A stretch of 64,000 bases of DNA from an uncultured Collinsella sp. (lineage in GTDB: Bacteria > Actinomycetota > Coriobacteriia > Coriobacteriales > Coriobacteriaceae), in contig CALEBN010000066.1 of the NCBI GenBank assembly GCA_937943045.1, positions 35,606-99,605 of the forward strand. Reading direction: 5' to 3'. The notes under the pieces were generated by a model. It saw nothing but the letters and a program-made list of their open reading frames with translations, did not search any database and was not told the DNA's origin. The position numbers and the translations under genes are program-made. Below are positions 23,876 through 33,446 of the stretch, piece by piece (position 1 is the first letter of the stretch; each line of letters begins with the position of its first letter).

Positions 23876-26023
23876 ATGGATCTTATCGCCCAGCTCGCCC
23901 GCGAGCTCAACCTTAAGGCTGACAACATCGAGGCAGCCGTCAAGCTCATCGACGAGGGCAATACCATTCCCTTTATCTCGCGCTACCGCAAGGAAGCAAC
24001 GGGCGGCATGGACGACGTCGCCCTGCGTGCGCTCGACGAGCGCCTGTCCTACCTGCGCAATCTTGAGCAGCGCAAGGAGGACGTCATCCTGCTCATCGAC
24101 GCCCAGGGCAAACTCACGCCCGAACTCGAGCAGCAGATTCGCGAGGCCACGCAGCTCCAGCGTGTCGAGGACCTCTACAAGCCCTACCGCAAAAAGCGCA
24201 TGACCCGCGCACAGAAGGCCCGCGAGGCAGGCCTGGAGCCGCTTGCCAACATGATCATCATGCAGGCCTCGGCCAAGGGCAGCGCGCTCGACGCCGCCGC
24301 GGCATACGTCAACGAGGAAGCCGGCTTCGACACGCCCGAGAAGGCGCTCGCCGGCGCCGCCGACATCGTGGCCGAGACGGTAGCCGAGGACCCGGAGAAC
24401 GTCGCCGACCTGCGCGCCTTTACACAAAACACCGCCGATATCGTCGTCGAGGCCACCGATCCCACCGAGAAGACTCCCTACGAGCCGTACTACAGCTATG
24501 ACGAGCCACTGCGCCGTATACCCAACCACCGCGTGCTGGCTATCGACCGCGGTGAACGCGAGGGCAAGCTCCGCGTGCGCGTAAACGTCGACGGCGCTGC
24601 CGCCACGGCACGCCTTGGAAGCCGTTGGCCCCGCCGTCAGGGCGTGTTTGCCCCCATCTTCGATGCCGCCATCGCCGACGGCTACAAGCGCCTCATGGCC
24701 CCCTCGCTGGAGCGCGAGGCCCGCGCCAAACTCACCGTTCGCGCCCAGACCGAGGCCATCAACGTCTTTGCCAAGAATCTCGAGGGTCTACTCTCGGCAC
24801 GCCCCGTGCGAGGCGCCCGCGTGCTCGCGCTCGACCCGGGCTACCGCACCGGCTGCAAGGTCGCCGTCATGGACGAGACCGGCAAGCTGCTCGACCACGG
24901 CGTGGTCTACCCCACCAAACCGCGCCACGACGTCGCCGGCACTAAGCGCGAGCTCGCCCGCCTCGTCAAGAAGGACGACGTCAACACCATAGTCATCGGC
25001 AACGGCACCGCCAGCCGTGAGACCGAGGAAGTCGTCTCGGAGTTCATCGCCGAGCAGGCGCCTGGGCTGCGATACACCATCGTCAACGAGGCCGGCGCGT
25101 CGGTGTACTCCGCCTCCGAGCTCGCCAGCCAGGAATACCCCGACCTGGACGTCACCGTGCGTGGCGCCATGAGCCTGGGCCGTCGCCTGCAAGACCCGCT
25201 GGCAGAGCTCGTCAAGATTCCGCCCCAGTCCATCGGCGTTGGCCAGTACCAGCACGACCTTGACCAGGCCGAGCTTTCACGCACCCTGGGCCACGTGGTG
25301 GAGGACGTCGTCAACCGCGTGGGCGTCGACGTCAACACCGCGAGTGCGAGCCTGCTGGGCTACGTGTCGGGCATCACGCCGAGCGTTGCCAAAAACATCG
25401 TGGCCTACCGCGAGGAACACGGCGCCTTTACCGATCGCCGCCAGCTCAAGAAGGTCCCCAAGTTGGGGCCCAAGGCATATCTCAACGCCGCGGGTTTCCT
25501 GCGCATCAGCGGCGGCAAGAACCCGCTCGACGCGACAAGCGTCCACCCTGAGAGCTACGAGGTGGCCACAACCGTCCTGGAGCGCGCAGGCGTTAAAGCC
25601 AGCGAGCTCAGCCGCGGCGGCGTGCCCGACATCGAGCGCCGTCTGGGCAGCATCTCGGCGCTGGCAAGCGACCTGGACTGCGGCACCCTCACGCTCATCG
25701 ACATTGTCAACGAGCTCAAGAAGCCCGGTCGCGACCCGCGCGACGACGCGCCCGAGGTGGTCTTTAGCCGCTCAGCGCTTTCCATCGACGACCTGGAACC
25801 CGGCATGGAGCTCAAGGGCACGGTGCGCAACGTTGTGGACTTTGGCGCCTTCGTCGACGTGGGCGTGCACCAGGACGGCCTCGTGCACATCTCCAAGCTG
25901 GCCAACCGCTTTGTCAAGCACCCGAGCGACGTGGTGCGCGTCGGCGATACGGTCAAGGTGTGGGTCGAGAAGGTTGATCGCGACCGCAAAAAGATCTCCC
26001 TCACCATGGTGCAGGGCAAATAA
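23876..26023 (+). CDS. tex: Tex family RNA-binding transcription accessory protein
   Basis: 715 residues, usual length for Tex. Order: Tex N-terminal helical region (DLIAQLARELNLKADNIEAAVKLIDEGNTIPFISRYRKEATGGMDD), YqgF/RNase H-like domain (RVLALDPGYRTGCKVAVMDETG), helix-hairpin-helix segment (VGVDVNTASASLLGYVSGI), and a C-terminal S1 domain (LKGTVRNVVDFGAFVDVGVHQDGLVHISKL). Cytoplasmic; involved in transcription and RNA handling. The start is set at ATG 23876 behind AAGGAG. Monocistronic: a foldback element lies upstream and a terminator downstream. Confidence 0.93.
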   Translation: MDLIAQLARELNLKADNIEAAVKLIDEGNTIPFISRYRKEATGGMDDVALRALDERLSYLRNLEQRKEDVILLIDAQGKLTPELEQQIREATQLQRVEDLYKPYRKKRMTRAQKAREAGLEPLANMIIMQASAKGSALDAAAAYVNEEAGFDTPEKALAGAADIVAETVAEDPENVADLRAFTQNTADIVVEATDPTEKTPYEPYYSYDEPLRRIPNHRVLAIDRGEREGKLRVRVNVDGAAATARLGSRWPRRQGVFAPIFDAAIADGYKRLMAPSLEREARAKLTVRAQTEAINVFAKNLEGLLSARPVRGARVLALDPGYRTGCKVAVMDETGKLLDHGVVYPTKPRHDVAGTKRELARLVKKDDVNTIVIGNGTASRETEEVVSEFIAEQAPGLRYTIVNEAGASVYSASELASQEYPDLDVTVRGAMSLGRRLQDPLAELVKIPPQSIGVGQYQHDLDQAELSRTLGHVVEDVVNRVGVDVNTASASLLGYVSGITPSVAKNIVAYREEHGAFTDRRQLKKVPKLGPKAYLNAAGFLRISGGKNPLDATSVHPESYEVATTVLERAGVKASELSRGGVPDIERRLGSISALASDLDCGTLTLIDIVNELKKPGRDPRDDAPEVVFSRSALSIDDLEPGMELKGTVRNVVDFGAFVDVGVHQDGLVHISKLANRFVKHPSDVVRVGDTVKVWVEKVDRDRKKISLTMVQGK

Positions 26024-26034
26024 TCCGGCATGAA

Positions 26035-26070
26035 AATCGGACAAACAAGCCCAGGCTCGTTTGTCCGATT
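26035..26070 (+). terminator. Intrinsic terminator of tex
   Basis: AATCGGACAAAC and GTTTGTCCGATT form a 12-bp perfect stem with a 12-base loop, starting 12 bp after the stop. Confidence 0.8.
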
Positions 26071-26104
26071 AACAGGCACATCTCCGTACACACCACAACA
26101 AAAA

Positions 26105-26250
26105 GGTGCCGCCCATCAAAGAGGCGGCACCAACAAAGTCTCATTCAGCTCAGAACCTACTGACAAGCTCGTGCCGGCAGCCCCGGCCTTCCCTTTCCCT
26201 AGCGCGACCCTCGCAAAGCGCGTGAGCGATAGGGAAAGGGAAGGCCGGGG
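26105..26250. terminator. Two further hairpins between tex and the transaldolase gene
   Basis: GGTGCCGCC/GGCGGCACC (26105-26131) and a perfect 21-bp pair (26181-26201 with 26230-26250, CCCCGGCCTTCCC...). The second sits 32 bp past the end of the convergent transaldolase gene and should terminate it. Confidence 0.7.
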
Positions 26251-26281
26251 CGAACAGCCCACGGCGCAGCCAGTGTTCGCC

Positions 26282-26986
26282 CTACGGCAGGATATGAAAG
26301 CCCAAAGCGGCGATATCCTTGGCAAAACCGCGCACGGTGTCGAGCGAGATCTCGTACGGGTCGCGGCCGATGTTCTTGCGCTTGGCCAGGATGCTGTTAG
26401 GCACCGTGATGATCTGGCAACCGCAGGCTTCGGCCTGGTAGATGTTGATGAGCTCGCGCGTGGATGCCCACAGGACCTCGCAGTTGGGCTTGACGGCGGC
26501 CTTCTTGACCGACTCCGTCACAAACGGAATGGGATCGACGCCGGTATCGGCGATACGGCCGGCAAAGAGCGAGATGATAGACGGCGTCTCGGCGTCAACG
26601 GCCTCGACCATCTCATCGACCTGCTCGGGCGTAAAGATGGTAGTGACGTTGACCTTGATGCCGTCGGCCGAAAGCTTGCGGACCAGCCCGGCGGTGGACT
26701 CGCCCTTGGTGGTCACGCACGGAATCTTGACGTAGACGTTGTCGGCCCAGGTAGCGATCTCGCGCGCCTCAACCTCCATGGTCTCGGTGTCGTCGGCAAA
26801 GACCTCAAACGAGACGGACACATCGGTGATGTGGGCCAGGACCTCCTTGGCAAACGCGCGGTAATCCGTCACGCCGCCCTTCTTCATAAGGGACGGGTTG
26901 GTCGTGAAACCCTGAACGTTGCCGTTCTCGTACATGTCGAGCATGCCTTCGAGGTTTGCACCGTCAGCGAACACCTTGATTGCCAT
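26282..26986 (-). CDS. Transaldolase / fructose-6-phosphate aldolase family protein
   Basis: 234 residues, the short form typical of the TalC/FSA subfamily. FADGANLEGMLDMYENGNVQGFTTNPSLM covers the first strands; NVYVKIPCV carries the Schiff-base Lys; VNVTTIFTPEQVDEMVEAV, SIISLFAGRIADTG and VLWASTRE follow. It transfers or cleaves a dihydroxyacetone unit in the pentose-phosphate pathway. Transaldolase and FSA activity cannot be told apart confidently here. MAIKVF at 26986 is the start, with AAAGGAA upstream. Confidence 0.88.
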   Translation of the reverse strand: MAIKVFADGANLEGMLDMYENGNVQGFTTNPSLMKKGGVTDYRAFAKEVLAHITDVSVSFEVFADDTETMEVEAREIATWADNVYVKIPCVTTKGESTAGLVRKLSADGIKVNVTTIFTPEQVDEMVEAVDAETPSIISLFAGRIADTGVDPIPFVTESVKKAAVKPNCEVLWASTRELINIYQAEACGCQIITVPNSILAKRKNIGRDPYEISLDTVRGFAKDIAALGFHILP

Positions 26987-27179
26987 CTGCCTGATTCCTT
27001 TCGCTTGCACATGGGCGTTGAGCTGCTAAACACTTTACCTACGTTTATCAAGGCGTGAGCTGCGGGTTTTTATCTTCTCGGCGAACGGTATAAACACCTC
27101 AGTGTTTGGATTGATAAATCGATTGAGCATGCAAAAGCAAAGAGTCGCAGTTTGAGCAAACGTCAGAACGCGGGATTCA

Positions 27180-28007
27180 TTAGATGAGGCCGAAATGCCG
27201 CATCGCTGTGACGGTGCCGTCGTGTGCGACATCGTCGGTCACGTAGTCGGCGACCGCCTTGACCTCAGGCATGGCGTTGCCCATGGCGACAGCCGTCTCG
27301 ACCGCAGCGAGCATGCCCAGGTCGTTACCCGAATCGCCGAAGCCAAAGGTGCGCGCGTTGCCGGTGCGACCCAGGTATTCCAGCGCTCGCGCCACGCCCA
27401 CGCCCTTGTCGATGCCCTTGGGGCTCAGCTCGCGATTCTGACCACCGGTGTTGCACAGCTCAAACTCGCGATCGATAAAGCCATCATCGTTGGCTACGCG
27501 AGCCAGGTCGCTCGCGACGATGCCTACCTTGCCCACGCGCAGACGGCCGTCGACGCGCATTTCCTCGGTGCTGTGCACCACAGAAGTGCCGATCAGAGAC
27601 GACTGCTCAACACCCTCGGGTTCCAGGGCAAAAGTAGCCACGTTGGTCTCGAAAAAGGCCTCAATCCCTGCCGCGGCCATACGGCGCGCAAGCTCCTCGA
27701 TAACGTCCTCGTCAAAGCAGTCCTCGTGTACCACGCGTCCCTCGACCTCGAGCGTGGCTCCCGCCATGGCAACGATGCCCGCGGGGTCGAGCGCACGCAA
27801 GCTGTCCGCGATGAGCCACAGGGGACGACCCGTGCAGATAAACGCCTTGTGCCCTGCATCGCGCAGTGCACGGAACGCCTCAACCACCGTCTGCGAGGGG
27901 CGAACCGCCGAAAAGTCCTTGTCGGTCATATTGTCCGGATCGAACGACGTCAGCGTGCCGTCCACGTCAAAAAAGAGCACAGCGGATTCGGGGCACGCAT
28001 CAATCAT
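27180..28007 (-). CDS. HAD superfamily (Cof-type) phosphatase
   Basis: 275 residues. VLFFDVDGTLTSF gives the DxDGT nucleophile motif, ALRDAGHKAFICTGRP the second motif, and TFGFGDSGNDLGMLAAVETAVAMGNAMPEVKAVADYVTD the Asp pair and C-terminal Cof signature. Cytoplasmic phosphatase on a sugar phosphate or cofactor; substrate not predictable. ATG 28007 has GAAAGGAAC just upstream. Divergent from rlmKL with a 75-bp gap. Confidence 0.88.
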   Translation of the reverse strand: MIDACPESAVLFFDVDGTLTSFDPDNMTDKDFSAVRPSQTVVEAFRALRDAGHKAFICTGRPLWLIADSLRALDPAGIVAMAGATLEVEGRVVHEDCFDEDVIEELARRMAAAGIEAFFETNVATFALEPEGVEQSSLIGTSVVHSTEEMRVDGRLRVGKVGIVASDLARVANDDGFIDREFELCNTGGQNRELSPKGIDKGVGVARALEYLGRTGNARTFGFGDSGNDLGMLAAVETAVAMGNAMPEVKAVADYVTDDVAHDGTVTAMRHFGLI

Positions 28008-28082
28008 ATGGGTTCCTTTCGGGGGCGAGAGCAAACGAAGTATTCATCATATAATGGAGCGACGCAACCAGAGAGGTCACCC

Positions 28083-30641
28083 ATGGAATTTTACGCAAGC
28101 TGCCCCGAGGGCTTTGAGTCCGCACTCGCCGACGAGCTTAAACGCCTCGGGCTTTCGCATGTCCGCCGCCTGAAGGGCCGCGCTACGTTTGAGGGCGAGC
28201 TTGAGCAGGGCTATCGCGCGTGCCTGTGGTCGCGCCTGGCGAGCCGTGTGTTCGTGGTACTCGGGCGCTTTGAGGCGCAGGATGCCGACGAGCTGTACGA
28301 TAGCGTTTACAACATCGCCTGGGAGAGCATCGTCCGCCCCGGCGCCACCATCGCCATTACCGCCCGCGGCGTGACCGAGCATCTGCGCAACACGCGTTTC
28401 TCGGCCCTGCGCGCCAAGGACGCGCTGTGCGACCGTCTGGCCGAGACCACGGGCCGTCGTGCCGACGTCGATGCCGCCGACCCCGACGTTCACCTGTTGC
28501 TTTCGCTGCGTCAGCGTCGCGCGAGTATCAGCCTGGACCTTTCGGGCGACCCGCTGTTCAAGCGCCTGCCGCCCGCCGCGACCCGCGCCGGCGAGGGCAC
28601 GCACGTGCTGCGCCCCGACTACGCCGCCCTAGTGCTGGCGCAGGTCGGCTGGACCGCACTGTGCGAGCGCGAGCTGACGTCCGATGATTACGAAAACGAA
28701 GCCCTGCCCACGCTGGTCGATGCCTCGTGCGCAGGCGGCGGTCTGCTGTTGGAGGCCGTGAACATTCTGACCGACCGCGCCCCGGGCGCCGCACGCGAGC
28801 GCTGGGGCTTTGAGGGCTGGCAGCTGCACGACGCCGCTCTGTGGGAGCAGTTGCTTGCCGAGGCACGCGAGCGCGAGGCGGCAGCACGCGAGCGCCAGGC
28901 ACGCATCGTGGCCGTGGATGTTGACCCCGCCGCCCGCAAGACCGCTGAGCGCATGGTCAAGTGCGCCGGCTACAAGCGCTTTGTCGATTTTTGCGCCGCC
29001 AAGTCCGCCGCCGTGCTGGACCATGCGGGCGCCGTCGCCGGTGCCGCCGTGGTCGCAGACACCACCGAAACCCCGCTTTCGCTCATGCACGACGCCATGA
29101 CGCTGGTCGGTGAGCTGCGCCGCGCGCCCGAGCTTGCCTCGGCACCGGTCGCCGCGCTCACCCGCGATGGCCTTATGGCCCGCGCACTCCATGCCGAGCC
29201 CGCGCGCTCCATTGCCGTCATGCCCAATAACGAGGAGGCGGCTATTGAGGTCTGGCCCTCGCTCGACCACGCCGCCGCGGCATTCGAAGCTGCGACCAGC
29301 GCAGATGCCGAACAGCAGACCGCAGACGCTCAAGACGAAGCCGCCGACACTCCCATGCCCGAACCTGCCGCCACGCTCGACCTGGGCGACGGCAAGCCGC
29401 TGCCCGTGCTCATCCCCGAGTCCGAGCAGTTCGCCAACCGCCTGCGCAAGAACGCCCGCCTGCGTCGCAAGTGGGCAAAGCGCGAGGGCGTGAGCTGCTA
29501 CCGCGTCTACGATGCCGACCTGCCCGACTACTCCGCCGCCATTGACCTGTACGAAGGCTGCCCGCAGACGCCGGGCCGCTGGCTCGTCATCGCCGAATAC
29601 GCCGCGCCCAAGACCATCGATCCCACGCTGGCCCAGGCCCGCATGCTCGACATCTTGGCCATCGCGCCGCGCATCCTAGATGTTCCCGCCGAGCATGTGC
29701 ACGCCAAGGCCCGCATGCGTTCGCGCGGCGGCTCGCAGTACGGCAAGCAGGGTGCCGGCAAGGGCGGATCGGGCGAGCGTGCCAACATCGCGCGCCGTCG
29801 CCTGCCGCTCATCGAAGAGGGCGGCCTTACCTTTGCCGTCAACTTTGACGACTATCTGGATGTGGGCATCTTCCTGGACCACCGCGTCACCCGCAACCTG
29901 GTGCGCGAGCACGCCAAACAGGCACGCCGCTTCCTCAACCTGTTCGCCTACACCGGCACCGCCACCTGCTATGCGGCAGACGGCGGCGTCGAGGAGACCG
30001 TGACGGTCGACCTTTCCAACACCTACCTGGACTGGGCCGAGCGCAACATGCGCCAGAACGGCTTTGTTGGCCCGCAGCATCACTTTGTGCGCGATGACGT
30101 GCTCGCCTGGATTCGTGACCAGCGCCAGACGCGCAACCGCTGGGACCTGATTTTTGTCGACCCGCCCACGTTTTCGAACTCGTCCAAGATGGGCCGCCGC
30201 ACCTGGGATGTCCAGCGCGACCATGTTGAGCTTTTGGCCGGCGTATCTCGCCTGCTCGCACAGGGCGGACATGCCATCTTTAGCTGCAACCTGCGCGGCT
30301 TTCGCCCCGAGACGCGCAAGCTCGCACGCGCGGGCGTCGTGCTGGAGGACATTACGGCGCAGACCATCCCCGAGGATTTCGCACGCAACCAGAAGGTGCA
30401 TCATTGCTATATCGTGCGCCGACTGCCCATCGAGGACGCCATGGCCGAGGTCGGCTTTAGCGCCGAGGAGATTGCCGAGCGAACCGAGGAGCTGCGCAAC
30501 CCCGAGGCCCGCAAGCCCCGTGCGTCAGTACCCGCGCACGCGCAGGCCGGCAACGGCAAGTCGAACTTTGCCGGCAAACCCTCCCCCGCCGGCAAGCCCA
30601 AAAAGAAGAAGTTCTACGCCAGCAAGCCCAAGGGCAAATAA
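28083..30641 (+). CDS. rlmL: Bifunctional 23S rRNA methyltransferase RlmKL-like, with degenerate RlmL half
   Basis: 852 residues. An N-terminal THUMP region (MEFYASCPEGFESALADELKRLG ...) is followed by a first methyltransferase fold (LVDASCAGGGLLLEAV, VAVDVDPAARKTAERM) and a second one (RFLNLFAYTGTATCYAADGG, WDLIFVDPPTFSNSSKM), as in E. coli RlmKL, which makes m2G2445 and m7G2069. The RlmK half looks intact. In the RlmL half, DxxCGSGT has become DASCAGGG, and no NPPY motif is visible where one is expected (VVADTTETPLSLM instead). A long Ala-rich insertion joins the halves, and a Lys/Ala/Pro-rich tail ends the protein. Confidence 0.82.
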   Translation: MEFYASCPEGFESALADELKRLGLSHVRRLKGRATFEGELEQGYRACLWSRLASRVFVVLGRFEAQDADELYDSVYNIAWESIVRPGATIAITARGVTEHLRNTRFSALRAKDALCDRLAETTGRRADVDAADPDVHLLLSLRQRRASISLDLSGDPLFKRLPPAATRAGEGTHVLRPDYAALVLAQVGWTALCERELTSDDYENEALPTLVDASCAGGGLLLEAVNILTDRAPGAARERWGFEGWQLHDAALWEQLLAEAREREAAARERQARIVAVDVDPAARKTAERMVKCAGYKRFVDFCAAKSAAVLDHAGAVAGAAVVADTTETPLSLMHDAMTLVGELRRAPELASAPVAALTRDGLMARALHAEPARSIAVMPNNEEAAIEVWPSLDHAAAAFEAATSADAEQQTADAQDEAADTPMPEPAATLDLGDGKPLPVLIPESEQFANRLRKNARLRRKWAKREGVSCYRVYDADLPDYSAAIDLYEGCPQTPGRWLVIAEYAAPKTIDPTLAQARMLDILAIAPRILDVPAEHVHAKARMRSRGGSQYGKQGAGKGGSGERANIARRRLPLIEEGGLTFAVNFDDYLDVGIFLDHRVTRNLVREHAKQARRFLNLFAYTGTATCYAADGGVEETVTVDLSNTYLDWAERNMRQNGFVGPQHHFVRDDVLAWIRDQRQTRNRWDLIFVDPPTFSNSSKMGRRTWDVQRDHVELLAGVSRLLAQGGHAIFSCNLRGFRPETRKLARAGVVLEDITAQTIPEDFARNQKVHHCYIVRRLPIEDAMAEVGFSAEEIAERTEELRNPEARKPRASVPAHAQAGNGKSNFAGKPSPAGKPKKKKFYASKPKGK

Positions 30642-30644
30642 CAA

Positions 30645-30711
30645 AGTTGCGGTGGAATACGGACTGTTTTGCCTGGAATTAGGCAAATTTAGACCGTATT
30701 TCACCGCAACT
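30645..30711. terminator. Bidirectional terminator between rlmKL and the response regulator
   Basis: 30645-30662 (AGTTGCGGTGGAATACGG) pairs with 30694-30711 with one mismatch, and inside it TTGCCT pairs with AGGCAA. It separates convergent genes. Confidence 0.7.
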
Positions 30712-30735
30712 CATAGTGGGATGGTGGTTGGCGAT

Positions 30736-31449
30736 CTAGCCTTGGGTGACCAATCGGTAACCGATACCCACATGCGTCTGGATATAGCGCGGATGCGCGG
30801 GGTCGGACTCGATCTTCTTGCGCAGCGTGCCCATAAAGACACGCAGGCTCGCCAGGTCGCTCTTGGTTGCCGTGCCCCAAATCTCGTGCAGGATAAACTG
30901 GTGCGTCAGCACCTTGTCGGCGTTATGCGCCAACAGGCACAGGAGCTTGTACTCGATCGGCGTCAGATGCAACTCCTCGCCATCCATCGTGGCGATGCCG
31001 GCATCAAAATCGATATGCAGCTCACCGGTATCGAACGAGCCCTCGGACGCACCCATGCCAATCTGCGCATACGAAAGGCGCCTGAGCGTCGTGCGAATGC
31101 GCGCGAGCAGCTCCTCGACCGAAAACGGCTTGGTCAGGTAGTCGTCGGCGCCGGCATCGAGCGCGCGAATCTTGTCCGCATCCTCGCTGCGCGCCGAAAC
31201 CACAATAATCGGCATACCCGACCATGCGCGCACCGACTCCACCACCTTGACACCATCCATATCGGGCAGGCCCAGATCGAGCAGCACAATACTCGGTGCC
31301 TGCGATGAGGCGGCGGCGATGGCGGCATGGGCGGTCTCCACGGCCATATGGCGCAAGCCGTGCGCCTCGAGCGCAGCGACGATAAGATTGCGAACGGCGG
31401 GGTCGTCCTCAACGACCAAGATGAGCGGTTTTACGGCAGAGTTCGGCAC
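30736..31449 (-). CDS. kdpE: Response regulator, OmpR/KdpE type
   Basis: 237 residues. Receiver domain LILVVEDDPAVRNLIVAAL, phosphoacceptor Asp in VLLDLGLPDMDG, and Lys in DDYLTKPF; the C-terminal winged helix ends RVFMGTLRKKIESDPAHPRYIQTHVGIGYRL. The order kinase then regulator and the kinase's DUF4118 domain point to KdpE. GTG 31449 is the start: AAGGAG is correctly spaced, overlapping the end of the kinase gene 4 bp upstream. No kdpFABC is present, so a role at Kup or elsewhere is possible. The symbol is assigned by similarity only. Confidence 0.85.
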   Translation of the reverse strand: MPNSAVKPLILVVEDDPAVRNLIVAALEAHGLRHMAVETAHAAIAAASSQAPSIVLLDLGLPDMDGVKVVESVRAWSGMPIIVVSARSEDADKIRALDAGADDYLTKPFSVEELLARIRTTLRRLSYAQIGMGASEGSFDTGELHIDFDAGIATMDGEELHLTPIEYKLLCLLAHNADKVLTHQFILHEIWGTATKSDLASLRVFMGTLRKKIESDPAHPRYIQTHVGIGYRLVTQG

Positions 31450-31453
31450 AGCG

Positions 31454-33079
31454 CTACTCCTTATCAAACGAAACGTCGGCGGCGGGAAGTTCAATCGTAA
31501 AGACTGAGCCGTGCGGATCCGCCGCGGCAACCTCTATGCTACCGCCATGTGCCAGCGCAATGGAGCGGCAGAGCGAAAGACCCAGGCCCACGCTGCGATG
31601 GCTGTCGGCAAGACCGTGGTTGGCGGTGTAGAACGACTCAAAGACCCGCTCGCGATCTTCGGGTGCGATGCCCGGACCATCATCGGCCACCGAGCACGCC
31701 ACGCGTCCATCGTCGACGCTAATCGAAATCATGATATGCGAGCCTGCGGGCGTATAGGTGATGGCGTTGTTCACCAGATTGACCACCAGCTGCACCATCA
31801 GGCGCGCGTCGACGTTGACGAGCGCCGGCTCATCGCACGCCACCACCTTTAGGTCGTGCTCGCGCACGGCCGGATTTACGTGGCGCAGTGCTTCCTCGAC
31901 GATATCATCCATGAGCTCGAGCGTAGTCGACAGATGCATGCCGCCACCCTCGAGCTTGGTGATGGCGAGCAGGTTCTCGACGGTAGCGTTGAGCCATTGC
32001 GCATCCGAGCGAATGGACAGGAGCAGGCCGCGGCGCGTCTGGGCATCGAGCACGGCCGTGCCAGTCGAGCCTTGGTCGAGCAGCACGTCGGCATTGCCCG
32101 AAATACTGGTGAGCGGCGTGCGCAGATCGTGCGAGATGGAGCGCAGCAGGTTGGCGCGCAGCTGCTCGTTTTTGGCAAGCACCGCCGCTTCTTCGCGGGC
32201 CTCCATGGCGCGGGCGCGATCGAGCGCCAGCTCGCCTTCGCTCACGATGGCATCGGCAAGCGCCCGTTCCTCGTGCGTCAGCACGTCGGGCTCGGCAACG
32301 ATAGCCAGCACGCCCACCACCGAGGCGGGGTCGCCCGAGCGCACGAAGCCGTCGCCCGTGCGAACCGTCAGGTAGATGCCATAAAACGCCGAGCCGCCAT
32401 AGGTGGCATCGAGCGGCGTTCCCACATAGGCGGACGCCGAGAGCCGCGGCGGCATCTGCGGCGCCAGTTCGTGCACCGGCGCGGCATCGCCCACGGCCGT
32501 GTATGTCGCACGCGGCAGCAGGTCATCATCGTCGGCGTCGGCGCTGTACCACACGACCGGACAGCCCGAAAGACGCGCCAGCTGCGTTGCCATGGCATGG
32601 ATAATTTGCTGCTGATCGGCACACCGCTGCAGCATGCGGTTGGTCTCGAGCACCATATGCGTGCGGCGGTCGCTAGCGGCAGCCTGTGCTAAAGCGCGGC
32701 GCAGGGCCAACGCAATCGAGCTCGACACAAGCGAGACCACGAACATGATGAAGAACATGCCGGGATAGACGCGGTCGATAAGCGACAGCGAGTAGCGCGG
32801 GTCGACAAACAAGAAGTTGTAGAGCGCCACGGCGGCAGCCGAGCTCAGCAAGCAATACAGGCGACTCCAGGTAAAGAATGCGCACAGCTGCACGGCGAAC
32901 ACATAGACGATCATGATGCTCGGCGCGAGACCCGGATGGTCGAGCAGCGCGCCCACAATCGTCGCTGCGACCAGTAGCCCCGCCGATACGCAGGCGTCAT
33001 ACAGAGGAGTGCGGCGCGTCAGCGTTGTGCGCCGCCACCAAAAGCTATCGGCAATATCGCCGTCCGTACGGACGTCCAT
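31454..33079 (-). CDS. Sensor histidine kinase, KdpD-like without the N-terminal sensor module
   Basis: 541 residues versus about 900 for full KdpD. Four closely spaced membrane helices near the N-terminus (DUF4118-like, LVAATIVGALLDHPG ... FIMFVVSLVSSSIAL), a GAF-like region, HisKA with SISHDLRTPLTSISGN, and HATPase with NLVNNAITYTPAGSH, DDGPGIAPEDRERVFESF and GLGLSLCRSIALAHGG. The KdpD N-terminal and UspA-like ATP/c-di-AMP sensing domains are missing. It lies between the regulator and a K+ transporter, so potassium or turgor sensing remains likely. Confidence 0.85.
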   Translation of the reverse strand: MDVRTDGDIADSFWWRRTTLTRRTPLYDACVSAGLLVAATIVGALLDHPGLAPSIMIVYVFAVQLCAFFTWSRLYCLLSSAAAVALYNFLFVDPRYSLSLIDRVYPGMFFIMFVVSLVSSSIALALRRALAQAAASDRRTHMVLETNRMLQRCADQQQIIHAMATQLARLSGCPVVWYSADADDDDLLPRATYTAVGDAAPVHELAPQMPPRLSASAYVGTPLDATYGGSAFYGIYLTVRTGDGFVRSGDPASVVGVLAIVAEPDVLTHEERALADAIVSEGELALDRARAMEAREEAAVLAKNEQLRANLLRSISHDLRTPLTSISGNADVLLDQGSTGTAVLDAQTRRGLLLSIRSDAQWLNATVENLLAITKLEGGGMHLSTTLELMDDIVEEALRHVNPAVREHDLKVVACDEPALVNVDARLMVQLVVNLVNNAITYTPAGSHIMISISVDDGRVACSVADDGPGIAPEDRERVFESFYTANHGLADSHRSVGLGLSLCRSIALAHGGSIEVAAADPHGSVFTIELPAADVSFDKE

Positions 33080-33110
33080 CAGCGCCCCGCCCCTCTCTCA
33101 AAAACAAAAA

Positions 33111-33142
33111 CCACCACAAAGGGACAGGCACCTTTGTGGTGG
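33111..33142. repeat. Palindrome related to TGTGACAAAGGG, copy 3
   Basis: CCACCACAAAGG (33111-33122) and CCTTTGTGGTGG (33131-33142). The outer bases differ from the other copies on both sides in a compensating way. It lies between the small membrane protein and the kinase gene. Confidence 0.75.
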
Positions 33143-33192
33143 TCTTCCCTCGTGGTGGTTCTAAGTGTAAAGCCTTCTACGACCGGCAGCCG

Positions 33193-33387
33193 CTAGACAA
33201 ACAGCACGTGCGCGAGCAGGGCACACACGCACACCACTCCAAATACCAGCGCCACGACCGAAATCACACGATCGGCCATGTCCATGTTGGCCCGATTCGT
33301 AAAGAACCGATCTTCGGCTGCGTCGACACGCGCCTCACGCATCATTTCGACCACCGCCTCACGGCCATCGAGCGCCTTTGTATCCAT
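33193..33387 (-). CDS. Small membrane protein next to Kup
   Basis: 64 residues: MDTKALDGREAVVEMMREAR, a charged segment, then one membrane helix (MADRVISVVALVFGVVCVCALLAHVLFV). ATG 33387 has a strong GGGGAGGT ribosome site; the frame could also start upstream at 33426. It is 59 bp downstream of kup on the same strand, so probably cotranscribed. It may be a small accessory or regulatory subunit of the transporter; this is inferred from position only. Confidence 0.6.
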   Translation of the reverse strand: MDTKALDGREAVVEMMREARVDAAEDRFFTNRANMDMADRVISVVALVFGVVCVCALLAHVLFV

Positions 33388-33446
33388 GTTTACCTCCCCG
33401 GCCTCATGCTTATCCATCAAAACCAACTCCGTGTAGCCGCCGACGT

